Counted from the stretch's first letter, positions 48,556 through 64,000 are shown. The stretch: DNA of 64,000 nt from Mesotaenium endlicherianum (GCA_009602735.1 WELA01012532.1:82840-146839); one strand, 5' to 3'. Program-made: numbers and translations. Notes: generated by a model from the sequence alone, not told the origin.

Positions 48556-50635
48556 GTATGAATGCTAGAAAACTCTAAACTCTTTGTAGAGACCCTCGAA
48601 GTTGGAACCTCATTTGGTGATGTGCGGCAATGTTAATTTAGGCTTGAGAGGTATATTAAGCGGTCAACATACTACATAATATCCTCAACAATTGCACCCA
48701 GATTCTATTAGCAACCCTGCAGAAAAGTTGTTGCTGCATAGCAGGGAGCAGCATATGAGCAATAGAATGAATTGCTGCTTACATTTGTCCACAAACCCTT
48801 GAAGGCATCCATAAAGAGGCTGTCATTTGTTACATGTAACTCGCACCAGGTGATGTGCTACCAAGCTGCAGCACTAGCTACTATCACTGACAACCTTTGG
48901 GTAGGAATGGCTGCAGAAGTTGTTTACATTCGGTTCAGTTTCTTGTGGCTTGTGAGCAGAAATCAATGCTCGAGCTTCAATTGCTATCTCTTATTGCAGT
49001 CAACCTCCTACTTTCCTGCAACATCATGTGGAGGTAAAGGCCAAACCCTGTTCCAGCAAGGCTCAAATTCTTTCGCTTGTGCTCAGTCTGCTGGCTAATC
49101 AGTAAAGAAGAAAACAGGGAGCGGGCCCAAATAATTTGGTATCTTGCATGGGCTGAGCCATTCGAGGGAAATCATTGGCTGTCAGATGTCCAGAAGAACT
49201 TGAACATGGCTGCGGGTGGACTGGCAGGCCTCTTTTGTAATGTAACCAGGATGCTCTTGGGATGCACAACAATTCAGAACTGTCTCTGTGAAGTACAGCC
49301 TCCGACATGTCTTGCATACTGGTTCCATATAGCTGCACATGGGGTCTAGAGGACTTCTTAAGTGAAGTCCTTATGCTGCAAGTGTAAACCCAGCTTAGGC
49401 TGATGCAGCACGTGCCCTACAACTTGGTATGCTCAGTGTTGCAACTGAGCAAGCATACGGAGCTTGTGGGATGCACCCCGTGCATTTTGCTACCTGGTCT
49501 GGAAGCCCACGTCTGTGGCGTGCTTCCCCAAAATTCCTGCATGCAGGGATGGCAGTACTTGCATGACCTCCAGCAATGCTTCACGGGCAGGAACACCAGC
49601 ATGCCCAAGATTTTGTATGCGTATTGTATCCTAGCACAGTCAGGGGCTAATGAACATGGATGATATCCTTGAGTAGTTGCATGACTACAATTCTCAATTT
49701 TCCCCAGCTGCAGGCCACAGATGAACTAAGAGTAGACACCGCCATGTCTTCAATATCTGGTGGGTTCCTCCCCTGCAGTTTTTGTTTTCTGTTTGATTTC
49801 TTACAGAAGTTATTATGCATCTTACTCGTGTTAGTGTACGCTGAGAAGAAGAAAAATCTTTTTGTAATCGATTGGGTCAAGCTAACTCAAGTACAATGAG
49901 GATAATCACAGACAATGAAGATTTTTTCTCCGACACATGGGACGACAGCCATCTGCTGGACAAAGACAACCTCGCCCACTCCATGCCCACCTTCTCTGAG
50001 GGCGACTTGGGAGAACTTTTGTGACGCTCTAGCGCGAAATGGCCCTTCTAGATTTTCTTCAATCACAGTGTACATTAACTGAAACAATTCAATCTTGCGA
50101 CATAAAAGATTTTGTGTAGGGCCAAGGTCACACATGTCCTGAGGCCACTCCAGCGTCTGCAACCTGAAGGAGCACTAACCATATTAAGCCAGGGGACTTT
50201 GGGACCTGACAGAGCACATGGCATACAGGTAGTAGGTGTGGCAGACTTTCCAGCACCACACTCTTCAGTAGTGTGGCATACTTTCCTCAGAGTCCCTTGA
50301 TCCCAAATTCATGACATTACAGTTGCAGGTAGAGCTGCACAGCCTTACAGCTTAAACAAGTGTTGTAAAGTTTCGCACTGAAATTATGTCCTATCTACAA
50401 ACTTGAAACCTATTGATTGTCACAAAAAGTGACAGTATTTACACCAGAAGAAAGAAATGAGAGTTCTTGTATCACATATTGGAACTTGATTGTGAATTTC
50501 ACTACGTATACGTACAGCTCTAAAAAGAATGCGAACACTACAGAGTGCAGAGCTCTGATTGGCATGAAATATCTTTCTTACCCTATACTTCCTCTTGCAA
50601 CACTTGTTCATGTCAGCCAGATAAGCATTGAGTGG
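48556..50635. other. Unresolved stretch between the KEN/D-box gene and RAD5
   Basis: This 2.1 kb may contain the remaining exons of the KEN/D-box gene. Candidate acceptor-donor pairs occur (for example about 49,000-49,034 and 49,710-49,758), but I could not join them with confidence. Minus-strand open frames near 49,890-50,160 show no family features. No RNA gene is visible. Confidence 0.4.
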
Positions 50636-52107
50636 CTAGCGGAAGAGCATCTTGAGCTCTTCTATACGCGCAGTGCGCACCTCCTGATCTGTGAGCGCAC
50701 CATTCACAAGCTGCTGCTTCCTTGCTTGCACCAGTTGCATCTTCTCCTCCACCGAGCCCTGCCGCAGTGGAATAATTAATGACCTAGTAAGCTAGTAGTC
50801 GCTCAGTAAGAGCAGGAAAAGGTTGCACAAGGTCCACTCTAGTACTAGTAGCAGCGCAGCATAAATATAACATATCAGTCAGTCAAGAAGCGACGCAATG
50901 TACCTTGACTATGAAGCGCCTGATCCTCACAGGCCTGGTCTGCCCTATTCTATGAATGCGCATGATGGCCTGCTCTTCCACAGCCGGATTCCACCATGGA
51001 TCCTGAACATCACCCACACATTACGCCTGTCGTTCACTCACTTGCGGTTCGTCTTCACCTATGCTTGTCTCTCTCATGCAGACAATCACAAATAAGAAAA
51101 GGATGACAGACAACCTGCAGCACAGCATATGCGAAGGGTTCCACTCACAAGAACATAGGCATTGCAGGCGGCTGTCAAATTGATGCCCACACCACCCGCC
51201 TTCATGGAAATGAGCATCACCTGCTCCAGCTCCAAGCCCAGCTCCAAGCCCAGCCACCATGACACAAGCAAGCTACACGGTTGGCCACTTGCATCACTGC
51301 AAACAGGGGGGAAAAAAATGACACCTCATCACTGCTTCCACATTGGGAGCACCCTCCGTCCACAGGCACAGCCCACACCAAAAGGGTGAAGGAGGGGAGG
51401 GCGATTCTTTTGACACTGATCACAGGACTTAACATATTTTAAAACCTCCCGAGGCAAACCTTCCCAATGGTAGTGTTTTACCAGTTTGACAACCGTATTG
51501 GCCTGCCCCAGATGTCCACCTAGTAAACTATCATGAGCCTGACTCAAGAAAGATGGATGCAGGATCATGTGGTGAGGGCAACAATGGCGACTGATGCTAG
51601 CATGACACGCACCAAAATGTCAGGACTGGAATTGAAGTCATGGATGGCCTTCTCCCTGTGCTTCTGCGTCATGCTTCCATCCAGGCGCACAAACGAGTGC
51701 TGCCGCCTGCATCACCCACCCCCACTCTCATACAGTGCATCGTTTTCCTCCTTTACTCTTCTCGAAGAGCCTATTTATTGGCGAGTCATAATCGAGAGCT
51801 TCTACACTGCTCACCTCTTGAGAGCTATCTCGAGAAGGTCCAGGAATCCCGTCCACTGGCTGAACACCACACTCTTCTCTTGCCTCTCCTTCACACCGTC
51901 CAACTCCGCCATCAGCGCAGTCACTTTGCACGATTCGGTCCAGTTGGCCTCCACGTCCAGATGGAAGCGATTGTCCTTGGGCGCCGTCAGCAGGTCCTGC
52001 TTGTCTACCAGTTGCCTGCACATGAGTCGCCGCCACCCCATCCGGCAGAACGGGAACGTGATAATTGCCTGCCACCCAACAACAAGGTGCTGTGGCCGGT
52101 CCACTGC

Positions 52108-52150
<43 letters not shown>

Positions 52151-55100
52151 AGACCAGAAATAGAAAAAGAAGGACGAGAGAAGGAGAGTGGAGGAGAAAG
52201 AGCAGGAAGCGGAGCGGCGGGCGCAAGGGGCACAGGCAGGTAGAAGAGGGAAGGGAAGGGGAGGGGAAGGGGGGCAGCTACCTGCAGTGGGGGCACAAGC
52301 CCCGAGAGGAGGGGCCCAGCGAGGCCAGCAGGCACTCGCGGCAAAAGACGTGCGCGCACAGTGTGAAGACGGCGTCCTCCATCGCGTCCAGGCAGATGTG
52401 GCACTCCTTCAGGAGCCCCTTGTTCCAGTCCTCGATGGCCTGCCGCAAAAAGGCGTCCGTGGGCCGCATGTCCCCCCCCGCCCTCGCCCCCGCCTCACAA
52501 GCAGCAGCCGCCTGCAGCCGCCGATTTGTATTGCCCTTTACAATGGCGTCGGCCAGCTTTCCCATGTCGCTGTACTTCGTCGTGTCCCCTCGACTGCACA
52601 CACGCACACATGGACACATCACACGCCCTCCCCCAGGCGGAGAACGTCGGCTGAGCAGGATGCAAGCAGGGGAAGGTATGAGACAAGGAGGCATGGCAGC
52701 AAAGCAAGGGGGAGAGCAAGAGACCTCTGCACAAGGAAGGGGTGGTCGCAGCATTGGCGCATTCGCAGCAGCATCTCCATGATGGACGCGTAATTGTGCA
52801 GCACCTTGCCCTCCCGCACAAACGTCTCAAACTTCACCTGCAACACACAGCAGCAGCACAGCAGCAGCAGCAGCAGCCACAGTGCAAGTTCTTCAGACTG
52901 GCAGGCAGGGGTGGCACAGACTCAGCATTGCTGCACTGCCGCAATGCATGGAGGTGGTCTATGGTGCGCTGCACGCAGGCAACAAGCAGGCAGAAAGGAG
53001 GGACCTTGTTTTTGTGGTGGAGTGCATTGTAGAAGTCCTGCTCCGCGTCGCTGAAGTGCGTGTAGATGACGGCGGAGTCGGCGGGCGGCAGCTCCAGGAT
53101 GCGCTGGCCGCGCGCGTCCGTGCTGTCCTTGGTGCGGCGCAGCATGAGCGGCTTCAGGATGGCCTGCAGCAGCTTCAGGCTGCGCTGGTCGCCCTCCTCG
53201 TGCGGCCTCTGGATCAGCTTGTGCCACCTGCATTGCCGCACGCACACACAGCCCTTGCCCTCGCCTGAGCAGGCGGGCAGGCAGGCAGGAGCATGGGGTG
53301 ACATCATGGCTGCAGCTATAACGTGCGGGCGAGCGTATGTGTGGGTGTGGGTGTGCAGGGTACCAGCCCCAGTTGGACCAGGGCTCCACGCCGATGAAGT
53401 GTAGCAGCGCAAACATGTCCTCCACCTTGTTCTGCGCCCTCCCATCACCACCACCACATCCGTTGCACATTAACGACAGCTCCTTCTCATCCTCCTCCTC
53501 CTTCTCTTCCTCCGCCACCACATAGACACGCATGCGCATGCACAAGCACGTGCAGATGCAGATGCACATGCACGTGCACGCACCTGGATGGGCGTGCCGG
53601 TGAGGCACCAGCGACAGCGCGAGGAGAGTCGAAAGACGGCCTGGGCCGTGCGCGACCGGAACGCCTTGATGGCGTGTGCCTCGTCCAGCACCACGCGGTG
53701 CCACATCACCCTCTGCAAAGGCCCTTCCGTCCCCTCCTGCCACTCGAACGCCACCTGTCGTGGTTGAGTACTTCCGTCACACTGCTCCTCACTTCCACCG
53801 CAAAAAATGAAGGAACACACACCTGCCGATACATACCTGAGCCGATGACTCGGCCTGCAGGGTGCCGTAGGTGGTGAGGACGACGTCGTGCTCCACCAGC
53901 GCCGTGTCCGCCATGGCCCTGCGCTCGCTCCCGTAGTATACGTGCACTGACAGCGCTCCCGGACAGCTGTGCGTTTCTATCTCCGCCTGCGCCCACACCC
54001 ACGCCCACGCCCACGCCCAATTCCATGCGCATGCCTCGCTCACTCAGCTACACAGACCCCTCATTGCTTGCTGCTGCTCATGCGTTCCCCCTCGCCCTTT
54101 TGCCAAGTGTGGTGTAGAGGGGCAAGTACCTTCCACTGGCTGAGGAGTGTCATGGGGCACACAATCAGCGTCCCACCAGCCAGAGCTTCAGAGTCAGCCC
54201 CAGCCCCAGCAGCAGCAGCAGCACCAGGCTCCTGAGCGCCACGCCCGTTTCTGGCCAGCAGCAGACTGATGGCCATCACCGTCTTGCCCAACCCCATGGC
54301 ATCTGCCAGAATCTGGCTTGGATTTTGCACACCCCCCAGCACAGCACAGGCATCGTGTCAATGCAGCTGCTGCAGCACAGAGGAGGGCGAGTGGTGTGGC
54401 ACCTCCACTCTCTGCAGTAGCAGCTCTGTAGCCAAGCGAGCATGAGGCGGTAAGTGATGGTGGAAGAGGCGGCTCTCACCCCTCCCCTGGCCATCTGCAG
54501 CGCGCTGGGGAAGGTAACGCTGGCCTCCCCCGAGAATACATTGTGATAGAAGGGCGTTCTGCCCCATCGCCACCGCCATACCCCAGCAGAGGGTGAGGTG
54601 AGGTGCCGTGTGCAGAGGCATGCAGACACGCGCACACAACATACAAGGCAGGCAGGAAGGCCTGTTTACATAGAAGCCCGTCTCTCACTACTACTACATG
54701 ACTAAGTTTCTCTTACTTGCTAGCTGGTGGTGCCTTAGTGGCGGTACCTACCGGTCAGCCAGGTGGTAGGCTTCCCAGCAGGGGTGAAGGGTCTGGGCGG
54801 CGTCAGAGGTCATGGTGCCCTGCTCCAGGCTGTGCATCCACCACAGCGCCTGCTTTTGGTACGCCCGCAACTCACACTTCAGCGCCTCTGGGGCCTCCAT
54901 CTCCTGCGCCCCCCTCCTCCTTCGCCATTGCACTGAGCACAGCACCTCTTGCCAGCATCACCCGCCCCCACAGATGGGACATGCATAACTGTAGCCCAAG
55001 GCAGCATACAGAAGAGCAGAGCAAAGAGCAGGGGATTAGCAGCAGCAGGGCATGTGCACACACTTGAAGGTCGTCCTTGTCACTTGTTCCCACAAGCCGG

Positions 55101-57047
55101 CTGACTTCAGCATCAGTTATGACGACATCATCGTTGTCGGCAGCATCTACGCCGCCGACATCATCAGCCCCACCATCGCACAGCAGAGAGCTGGAGCCAC
55201 CAGGTTCTGCCCGTGCCACTGTCACTCTCTTGGCGGGCGGCAGCAGCACTGCTGCACCGCTGCCCAACTGCACATTACCCCCCCCCCCCTTTCGCCATGC
55301 TTTCAGTCTCTCCAAACAAAAGGGGGGCTTCCTTTGACCAGGTGTAGTAGACACGTGAAGCAGAAGTACCCCACCCAAGAGTTAAGTCAAAGGTGAAATT
55401 TTCAAAATCGACTGCTACTGCGCCGGACACCTTTGGACCCCGCATAGGCCTCTCACTTAGTCCTGTTGTCATCTGCGTGCACTTCAAGCACCCACAAGCA
55501 GCTGACTGTTCTCTTCCGGGCATGCCCCCTGGTGCCTACCATTAGAACAGAACCGACAGGAAGGTGCAATGACATGGATTCAAAGAAAGAGCCAGCAGTG
55601 CCTGCAAAGAGAAGGCGCCAGACCTTTGTTGAGGACGTATCCATGAAAGACCTCTTGCGATTGTTGAACTCTTCGGGGGTATATTGGGCCTGCAATGGAT
55701 GATGCAAGGGGATGTTGATTACAGCATGCCCGCGTCTCGTTGGCGAGATAATCATTCCACAGATGGCACAAAGAATCTGAAAAGGAGCATCCAGTTGCCC
55801 CATTCTTAGGAAGTCAACCAGGAAAGTACTACCTGTCACATACCCTCTTAAAAGGCCGCAACTTCAGCAGTTCTAATAGCATAGAAAGCGGGTTCCCTGC
55901 GGTGGTTTCTGACAGAGCAGCGTGCGCATCTCTGCCACCTGTGGCACTCTTCTGGAAGAGGACTTTGCTGACATAGAACCTGCATGCAGATGTCACACAT
56001 GCTTCAGTCATATTTTATCTAGCACATACCACTCACCGCTGGCTACTCTTTGTCACATTGATAAACTACAGAGATGTTCTGCTGAAGCTGGGGACTGTAG
56101 AGGAGCAAGACCTTTACCTCAGGCAAAGCTCCACATTACTGCTGATTTGTACATATTCGGGTGCGCTGAGACACGTCCCTTCCACCCTTATCTTTCTTGA
56201 TGCAACCAGCGGTACAAGAGCTCGCGCCCAGTCCACTGTAAGGCGACCAACCTGCACAATAAGCAGCTTGTCCTCTATGATCATGCACAGCATGAGTTGC
56301 CCCCCTCTGACAGTCCTGAAACTATAACTTTATCCAGAGATAGTGCTCATGCATCGAAAATACAGAGCCCTGAAATAGTGGGCAGGTAGGTACCTCTCCA
56401 GATTTGGAAGTGGAGAAACGAACAATATCAGCCCCACTGGGAGCTGCCCTGGCCTTACTCCATCCTTTCCTCACCTCGAGACCTCCACTATCCACTAGAG
56501 TTTTTGGAAAATTTAGTTCTACATTTTGTCCAGAAACGAGCTTGTCCCTTCCCCTAGTTGTTGAGTAAGCTTGTACTCTCGACTCCCCCAGCTGCCACCA
56601 ATCACCTTCACCCAGTGACGAGCACCTTGCTATAGTCTGTGCATTGCTTGTATCTGACTTAGAGGCTTGGTTTCTCCCTCGATTTCGGGCATCATGTGAT
56701 GACTTCAAGGTAATTCCTGAAGCCGGATAAACAAGGTCGGCATGTTCTTCAGATACAGCAGAAGCTCGCACCGGTACCACCGGTGCTTGCCCCAAAGGTT
56801 CGCCATGAGCAATAGAAGTGGCTGATACAGTGAGCCTATCAATGGGTTCACCACCGACAACAGTGGAACCAGTGGCCTCAATTGAAGGCCTGGCATTTGA
56901 AAATGAAGTATCAAAGAAATAATTCACTGCAGTAGCAACATCATCCTTTGCCAGATGAAGAAAGCGAATTAGTTCCATCTCAGATGGGCCAGGGCCGACT
57001 ACACAACGCATGGCGTCGATCGACCGTCGCTTAACTGTGCTGGCCAT
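50636..57047 (-). CDS. RAD5: RAD5/HLTF-type SNF2 helicase with HIRAN and RING domains
   Basis: Nineteen exons join in frame to about 1077 residues: 56394-57047, 56118-56251, 55844-55979, 55624-55689, 55064-55267, 54752-54903, 54480-54558, 54130-54312, 53837-53986, 53584-53754, 53364-53431, 53005-53227, 52725-52837, 52282-52593, 51815-52015, 51613-51706, 51149-51220, 50904-51002 and 50636-50758. The N-terminus is UBA-like and is followed by HIRAN ([26 protein letters not shown]). The helicase has Walker A (DAMGLGKT, about 480), DEAH (about 610) and C-terminal motifs ([26 protein letters not shown]). The RING finger (CHICLD...[11 protein letters not shown]...CPHC, about 843-882) sits inside the helicase. 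Arabidopsis RAD5A (1029 residues) has the same order. It acts in error-free damage tolerance by PCNA polyubiquitination and fork remodelling. An upstream in-frame ATG at 57116 is an alternative start. Confidence 0.96.
51400..51552 (-). mobile_element. Ty3/gypsy integrase fragment in a RAD5 intron, broken
   Basis: The minus strand encodes [36 protein letters not shown], matching the zinc-binding part of the chromovirus integrase near 14,030-14,170 in the same orientation. It lies in the RAD5 intron between 51,221 and 51,612. It is only about 150 bp, with no LTR or flanking repeat visible, so it is a small fossil piece, probably copied or left by deletion. Confidence 0.88.
52108..52150. repeat. 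(GGAGCA)n microsatellite in a RAD5 intron
   Basis: About seven GGAGCA hexamers follow one another in the intron between RAD5 exons 15 and 14 and pass into a longer purine-rich tract to about 52,275. Confidence 0.9.
53991..54019. repeat. CCCACG short tandem repeat beside a RAD5 splice acceptor
   Basis: Repeats of the form CCCACGC lie in the RAD5 intron just upstream (minus strand) of exon 53837-53986. In the transcript they read GGGCGTG repeats. G-runs next to a splice site can affect exon use; that is inference. Confidence 0.75.
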
Positions 57048-57591
57048 TATGTCCACCAAATAAAGACAAGTAGTATCTCTTGAACAATCAGATTCAAAAC
57101 GTGCAGCTTGAAGCATGAGTCCAAAACCCGTCCATGCATGTAAGCTTCGCTTCCTCTTTATACGATATAGTCAGCAATTCCGGTAGCGCTAACTGTAAGC
57201 ATAGAGTTCCCTTGAGAGAGCCGGAGAGCTCTTTCTACCTTTTTAGATAGATTTTTTCAAAGACCAATTTCAGGCGGGAAGGATAGGGAACAGACACGTC
57301 AATCGCCTATGTGTGTCAATTTGCAGCTGCTCACGTTTTTTGTTCCAAGTCGGGGTTTCGAATCGAAGTCGAAAGTCGGGGTGTCGGGACGCAGTCGTCG
57401 ACTTGTCAGACTAGCACAGCCCCAGTCAGAAAACGTAACATCAACTGGTTGATCGTGTACACATGATGCACGTTAATGTAATTTGAAAATGAGCTGGATT
57501 GTGTCAATGTGTTTTGTGATAGTGCCTCGTGCACCCAAAGCAACACGGAAGCTCTACTTCGGTGCTTCTTATGGTGAGAGGAAGTAGAAAG
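57048..57591. promoter_or_regulatory. Divergent promoter region of RAD5 and the TMEM33-like gene
   Basis: About 540 bp lie between diverging starts. Two near-identical GTCG motifs (GAAGTCGAAAGTCGGGGTGTCGG, near 57,364-57,386) stand out. No gene of its own is seen. Confidence 0.35.
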
Positions 57592-60028
57592 ATGCCATCC
57601 TCCGAGCAGCTAGCAGCTTACAACGCCTATAAATTTACAGATGATGCTCGCTGGCAAGCTTACAAGCTTAACCTTACCATACCTCCAGATCGTGGGAATG
57701 AAGCCGCCATCATAGAGCGCTACAAACAAAAGTACTACAAGCAAAATGTTGTAAGTCATAGATCATACTGAGTGAAATGTTTTTGTTGTTAAGAAACGTG
57801 CAGAAAAGGATGTCAGTTGCGGGGCTTGTAATACTATTCGTTTGCCTCACTACCGAAGGTGTATCCATTCTTGCAGGACCCTAGCTTTGATATTGGTCCG
57901 CTGAATAATTCAGCATCAACATCTGCTGGCAATGGCACTCAAACGCAGCACCGTGCACCTCCAGTCTCGCGCGGGCAGGCCAATGCTCGACCTCAGCCAC
58001 AGCCAGGATTTGCACATGCAGGTAACTGCTGGACGACGTGAACTTGAGCATGTCACTCAATGTCAGAGGGGTCTTAGATATCGTAAAGGTGGACTCAATT
58101 TTTTCTCGAAGCTCATTGTGTATTTCATCCACTTGAGAGTATGTCCCCACCACCTTCATCTTAGTGGTCACTCCATTGAACATAATGCGTTACTTGTTTT
58201 GGCACCCGCATATGAGACACTACGTGCTGTTTCAGACGTGGCAGGAGCAAGGGGGCAATACGGCTTGGACGCTCAGACGATCATGTTCCTTGCACATGCA
58301 TGGGTAAGACGAGTAACATCCACTAGTAACCTTATTCTGTAATTTTACACGATCTGGAAGGCAGTGCAGCAACTATTGACAAGAGGGGACTGGAGCAGGT
58401 TCTTCTGATGAGCTCCCTGGCAGTGTTTCCCTTCACTCCGTCATCCCTCCTGGCTCGTGCATTTCGCTTCTCGCTACTTGGATCTGCGGCTGCGGCAATT
58501 GTGCACATAGTCAACACAAATCAGGTACTTCATTGTCATAGCCTCCTCGTGTAGCACCATTTTTGCTCAAATAAAGCCACAGAAAATGTTAACAGGACCA
58601 CCAGCATATGGTACTTAAGGGAGCGCAAAGGTGGGTATGCAGAGGCCAACAAGGTGGTCACTGGAAGAGCTCAAAGCCTGGGCTCAACCTGTTCTAGCTG
58701 GCTCCCACTTCCTCTCCATCATGCACTCCATAGTTTTTCTCCCTTCCTCGACCCCTATTTCATGTAAGTTTGCTCTGCGGGTCCAATGAATGGGACCTCT
58801 CTTATGATGCTGTTCATTTGACTGCTCTGCTGTTCTGCCACTTACATGCCTGGAGTGAAGCAAAAAACAGAGATTAATATTTCTGGCAAGCTTTAAGAAT
58901 TGGTGCAATTCTTGGTATGCTGCTACCAGTGTTGCTGCACTTCTGCACTGTGTGACGGCGCCTAAAAAATTTCCTTGAGCTTTTGTCTCGAGTGCAAAGC
59001 GGATTTTTGGTGCACGTCCTTTGTGCTTTTCTATTTAGCGAGAACTGTTGCACTTATGATTCTATGAATGTGAGCAGTTGCACTTGTCCCGTCAGCGATT
59101 GGATCCCTGTGCTTTGTCGGCAAGCACTTGCAGAGAAACTTCAGCCAAGCGCAATACTACAGGTTGGCAAGCCCGCCCAAGCTGAGTGCTCCTGACTCCT
59201 TACTGATTTTGTAGGTGAGCTGTTTCTGTCCTTGAAAGAAGAAAAAAGAGTGAGTAGGCTCACAGCAAATCGCCAGCTGTCAAGTTGCATCCTAAAATGA
59301 ATCTGAAGGCTGAGGATGAAACGGAATGTGGATGCAGGAAATACATGGAGCGGGGGTGTGTCTGGCTGGACCAGAATCGCACCATGTTAATTACACTCGC
59401 TGCCTCCCTTGAGGTGTCACTTGGTTTCGTTCTCTTCCTCTACGTTTTCACGTAAGTGGAGCTTGTGTGCCGAATCAAGTGACAGTCCTTGTTATGATGC
59501 TTATGGAGGTTTTGACACGTCCCTAGTGGACGTGCTTGAAGTGCTGAGAGCGGCCGACCTTGACGTTGATACATGTGGGGGGAGGGGGGGAGAGGGAATT
59601 CGCAGGCCGCAGCGTAGTCTGCTGCAGGTGCTGCTCTACTGGCAGGTTGTACTCTAATGCACCTTAACCTCTTTGTTCAAAGTCACCTGTGGCGATTGGT
59701 GACCATCTCCACTTGTTCCAGTTCTCGTCTCTTTCTTGATCTCGTGCGGACTTGTTTCTCCCTCGCTCACGTACACATGACGTGCTGCCTTGCCTGCCTG
59801 CAGATTGTCTCATTAGCGGGGGAAGTTTTGAACAATAACAGCATGTGTGGCTCGGGTGGTGGGAAGCAGTTGTTAAAGCTCAAGTATCATGCTCCCAGCT
59901 CAGCATGGGCTCATCGTCAAGCATGGACACAAGTGGGGGCTCGCTTTGAGCCCCTCCTGCAGCGCTATACCCCATTCCTTCTCACTCCTCTCAACTATGC
60001 CAAGCGCTGGTTCTTAAGTGTGGGCTGA
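57592..60028 (+). CDS. TMEM33-like multi-pass membrane protein with N-terminal extension
   Basis: Recognisable exons are 57592-57750, 57877-58021, 58245-58303, about 58372-58524, 58643-58763, about 59100-59160, 59338-59451, 59606-59645 and 59870-60028. The C-terminal half follows plant TMEM33/Kr-h2 homologues: ELKAWAQPVLAGSHFLSIMHS, DWIPVLCRQALAEKL, YMERGCVWLDQNRTMLITLAA, SLLQVLLYWQ, QLLKLKYHAPSS and a final RYTPFLLTPLNYAKRW. Hydrophobic helices alternate with short loops. TMEM33 acts in the ER membrane in reticulon binding and ER stress signalling. The N-terminal 100 residues (FTDDARWQAYKLNLTIPP, then a Gln/Pro-rich linker) are not part of animal TMEM33. Several internal exon edges, and at least one exon near 58,800-59,090, are unresolved. 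Confidence 0.72.
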
Positions 60029-61384
60029 TCAAGATTTGCTGATGGTTGCTCACTTGATTGTGCGCTGCAAAGCCTGCGAAGCCTGTGAAGCAGCTGCAAC
60101 CACAAGGATGGCTTGCAGCTTACATTCCATTGTTGTTATGTCTTGGCATTGGCCAAAAGAAACCAGTGTATGTCATTACTGACTGACTGACCACGTCAAC
60201 TTCCAAGTCAGAAGATGAGTACTTTGTGAAGGTTGTTGAGTACCCAGTGTCGGACGTGTTTGGCACTTACATGTCACGGGCCTCTTGTCACTAACTCTTC
60301 TTCATGTGAAAGAACTGTGCAACACTTTTTTTTGGAAAAAATCCTTTGGTAGCAATGAATGTGTGCCTGCTAACATTAGACGACAAAGGGCATTGGCTTC
60401 TACCTGTCTGTGCCCTTCCCAATGGGTGCCTACTTGCCCTGTGCTTGCCTTGTTGCAATTTGAGTTGAAAATTGTATGATCCTGAAATGTAATAAAGGAT
60501 GCACTGGAGAAGATGTTAAAGGGATAGTAGGAGTCATAACATGCTACGTTGCGTGTACCATGTTTTTATGAATCTATTGGACTAGTTATTGTTGCTCCCT
60601 GTCTGGGTTCCCCCACGTCGCATATAACCAGCTATTCTAGAGGATGCTGACAAAACCATCCCACTCCTACTCTATTGGAGTCTGAGTAGAAAATTTAGTT
60701 TCTATTGGTTACTCCACAACATTTCTAGTGCTAGTGTGCGCTAATTTGCTCCAGCTAAAGTTCGGATGACTACCTTGCAAACTAGCCGATATTGGAGTTA
60801 GCAACAGCGGTGCACCTGAACAATAGTTCATATAAACAGACACAGTACTTCTCGTGCTAGTATGACATATTAATAAGTCCCCCTTGTGACTTTGAGTCAC
60901 TTAAGAGATGTTTTAGATTGCTCTCACAGAGTTAGACTTTTTGGGTTTGCAAACTTTGTTCGGCCGATGTATTATTTGGGGGAGGGGGGGTAATGTATAG
61001 CCGCTTACTTCCTGCTGCAATGGCTGCAGGAGAATTGCTAGCAAATGTGTTGATGGGATCCAAGTAACACTTCGGTACGGGTGGGATCCCATCAATTTTC
61101 ACGCTCTGTCAAACATTGGTCAGCAACATTTTGTGACGCAAACCTTTGAAACATGGTGCCCAGCCGAAAGTGGTGCTATTTATTGCAGTATTGCTCAAAT
61201 TTCTTACATTGCCTTCTCTGTATCTTATTTATGAAGTCTACACTCACATTCAAAGAGCAGAAATCCATGCGGTGGTGGGCGAAGCACCACTTGGCTAAAT
61301 CTCATTATGTTAAAGCCGTGACTCATTCGACTTTCTTTTTACAAGCACAAAATATCAAACGGAAGCAAGAAGGAGCTTAGATAA
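60029..61384. other. Convergent intergenic region TMEM33-like/MCM7
   Basis: About 1.36 kb, AT-leaning, without a credible gene. A G-rich run lies near 60,978-60,991. Confidence 0.5.

Positions 61385-64000
<2,616 letters not shown>

Overview
The window is nuclear DNA from a eukaryote, most likely a green alga or another member of the green lineage. The genes carry many short GT-AG introns. Several proteins have the plant form: a RAD5A-like helicase with HIRAN and RING domains, a plant-type TIM21-like membrane protein, and a GUX/PGSIP-like glycosyltransferase domain. I see no bacterial operons, CRISPR arrays, rRNA genes or convincing tRNA genes. The species call is inference.

Bases 1-20,000 are a retroelement graveyard. 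They hold two partial Ty3/gypsy chromovirus copies in opposite orientation (about 153-2781 and 2782-6150), a solo LTR with a 5-bp target duplication (4091-4589), an inverted partial copy of that LTR at the window edge (1-152), a 3.7-kb stretch without genes (6151-9900), one largely whole chromovirus on the minus strand (9901-18914) and a DIRS-like fragment (18915-19952). The 9-kb chromovirus has Gag, Pol with a chromodomain, and a third large open reading frame (ORF3) after Pol that I do not recognise. ORF3 lies behind a TATA-like site and a consensus intron with a TACTAAC branch site.

Bases 21,880-64,000 are a dense array of host genes: a COX23/CHCHD7-like CHCH protein (-), ribosomal protein eS24 (+), Elongator subunit ELP3 (-), a METTL23-like methyltransferase (+), a three-domain glycosyltransferase (-), UPF2 (+, with a 638-bp assembly gap), a TIM21-like membrane protein (-), a hypothetical protein (-), a KEN/D-box protein (+, partial), RAD5 (-), a TMEM33-like membrane protein (+) and MCM7 (-, running off the window). 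I read the exons by translating around splice sites. For most genes the exon lengths and phases add up to full-length proteins.

Neighbours mostly alternate in strand, so gene pairs share short divergent promoters (ELP3/METTL23-like, glycosyltransferase/UPF2, RAD5/TMEM33-like). Several genes concern translation and RNA quality (eS24, ELP3, UPF2) or genome maintenance and mitosis (RAD5, MCM7, a possible securin), but I see no sign of an operon-like system. The most unusual host gene encodes a predicted 1004-residue type II membrane protein in which GT8, GT64 (exostosin) and GT61-like domains are fused.
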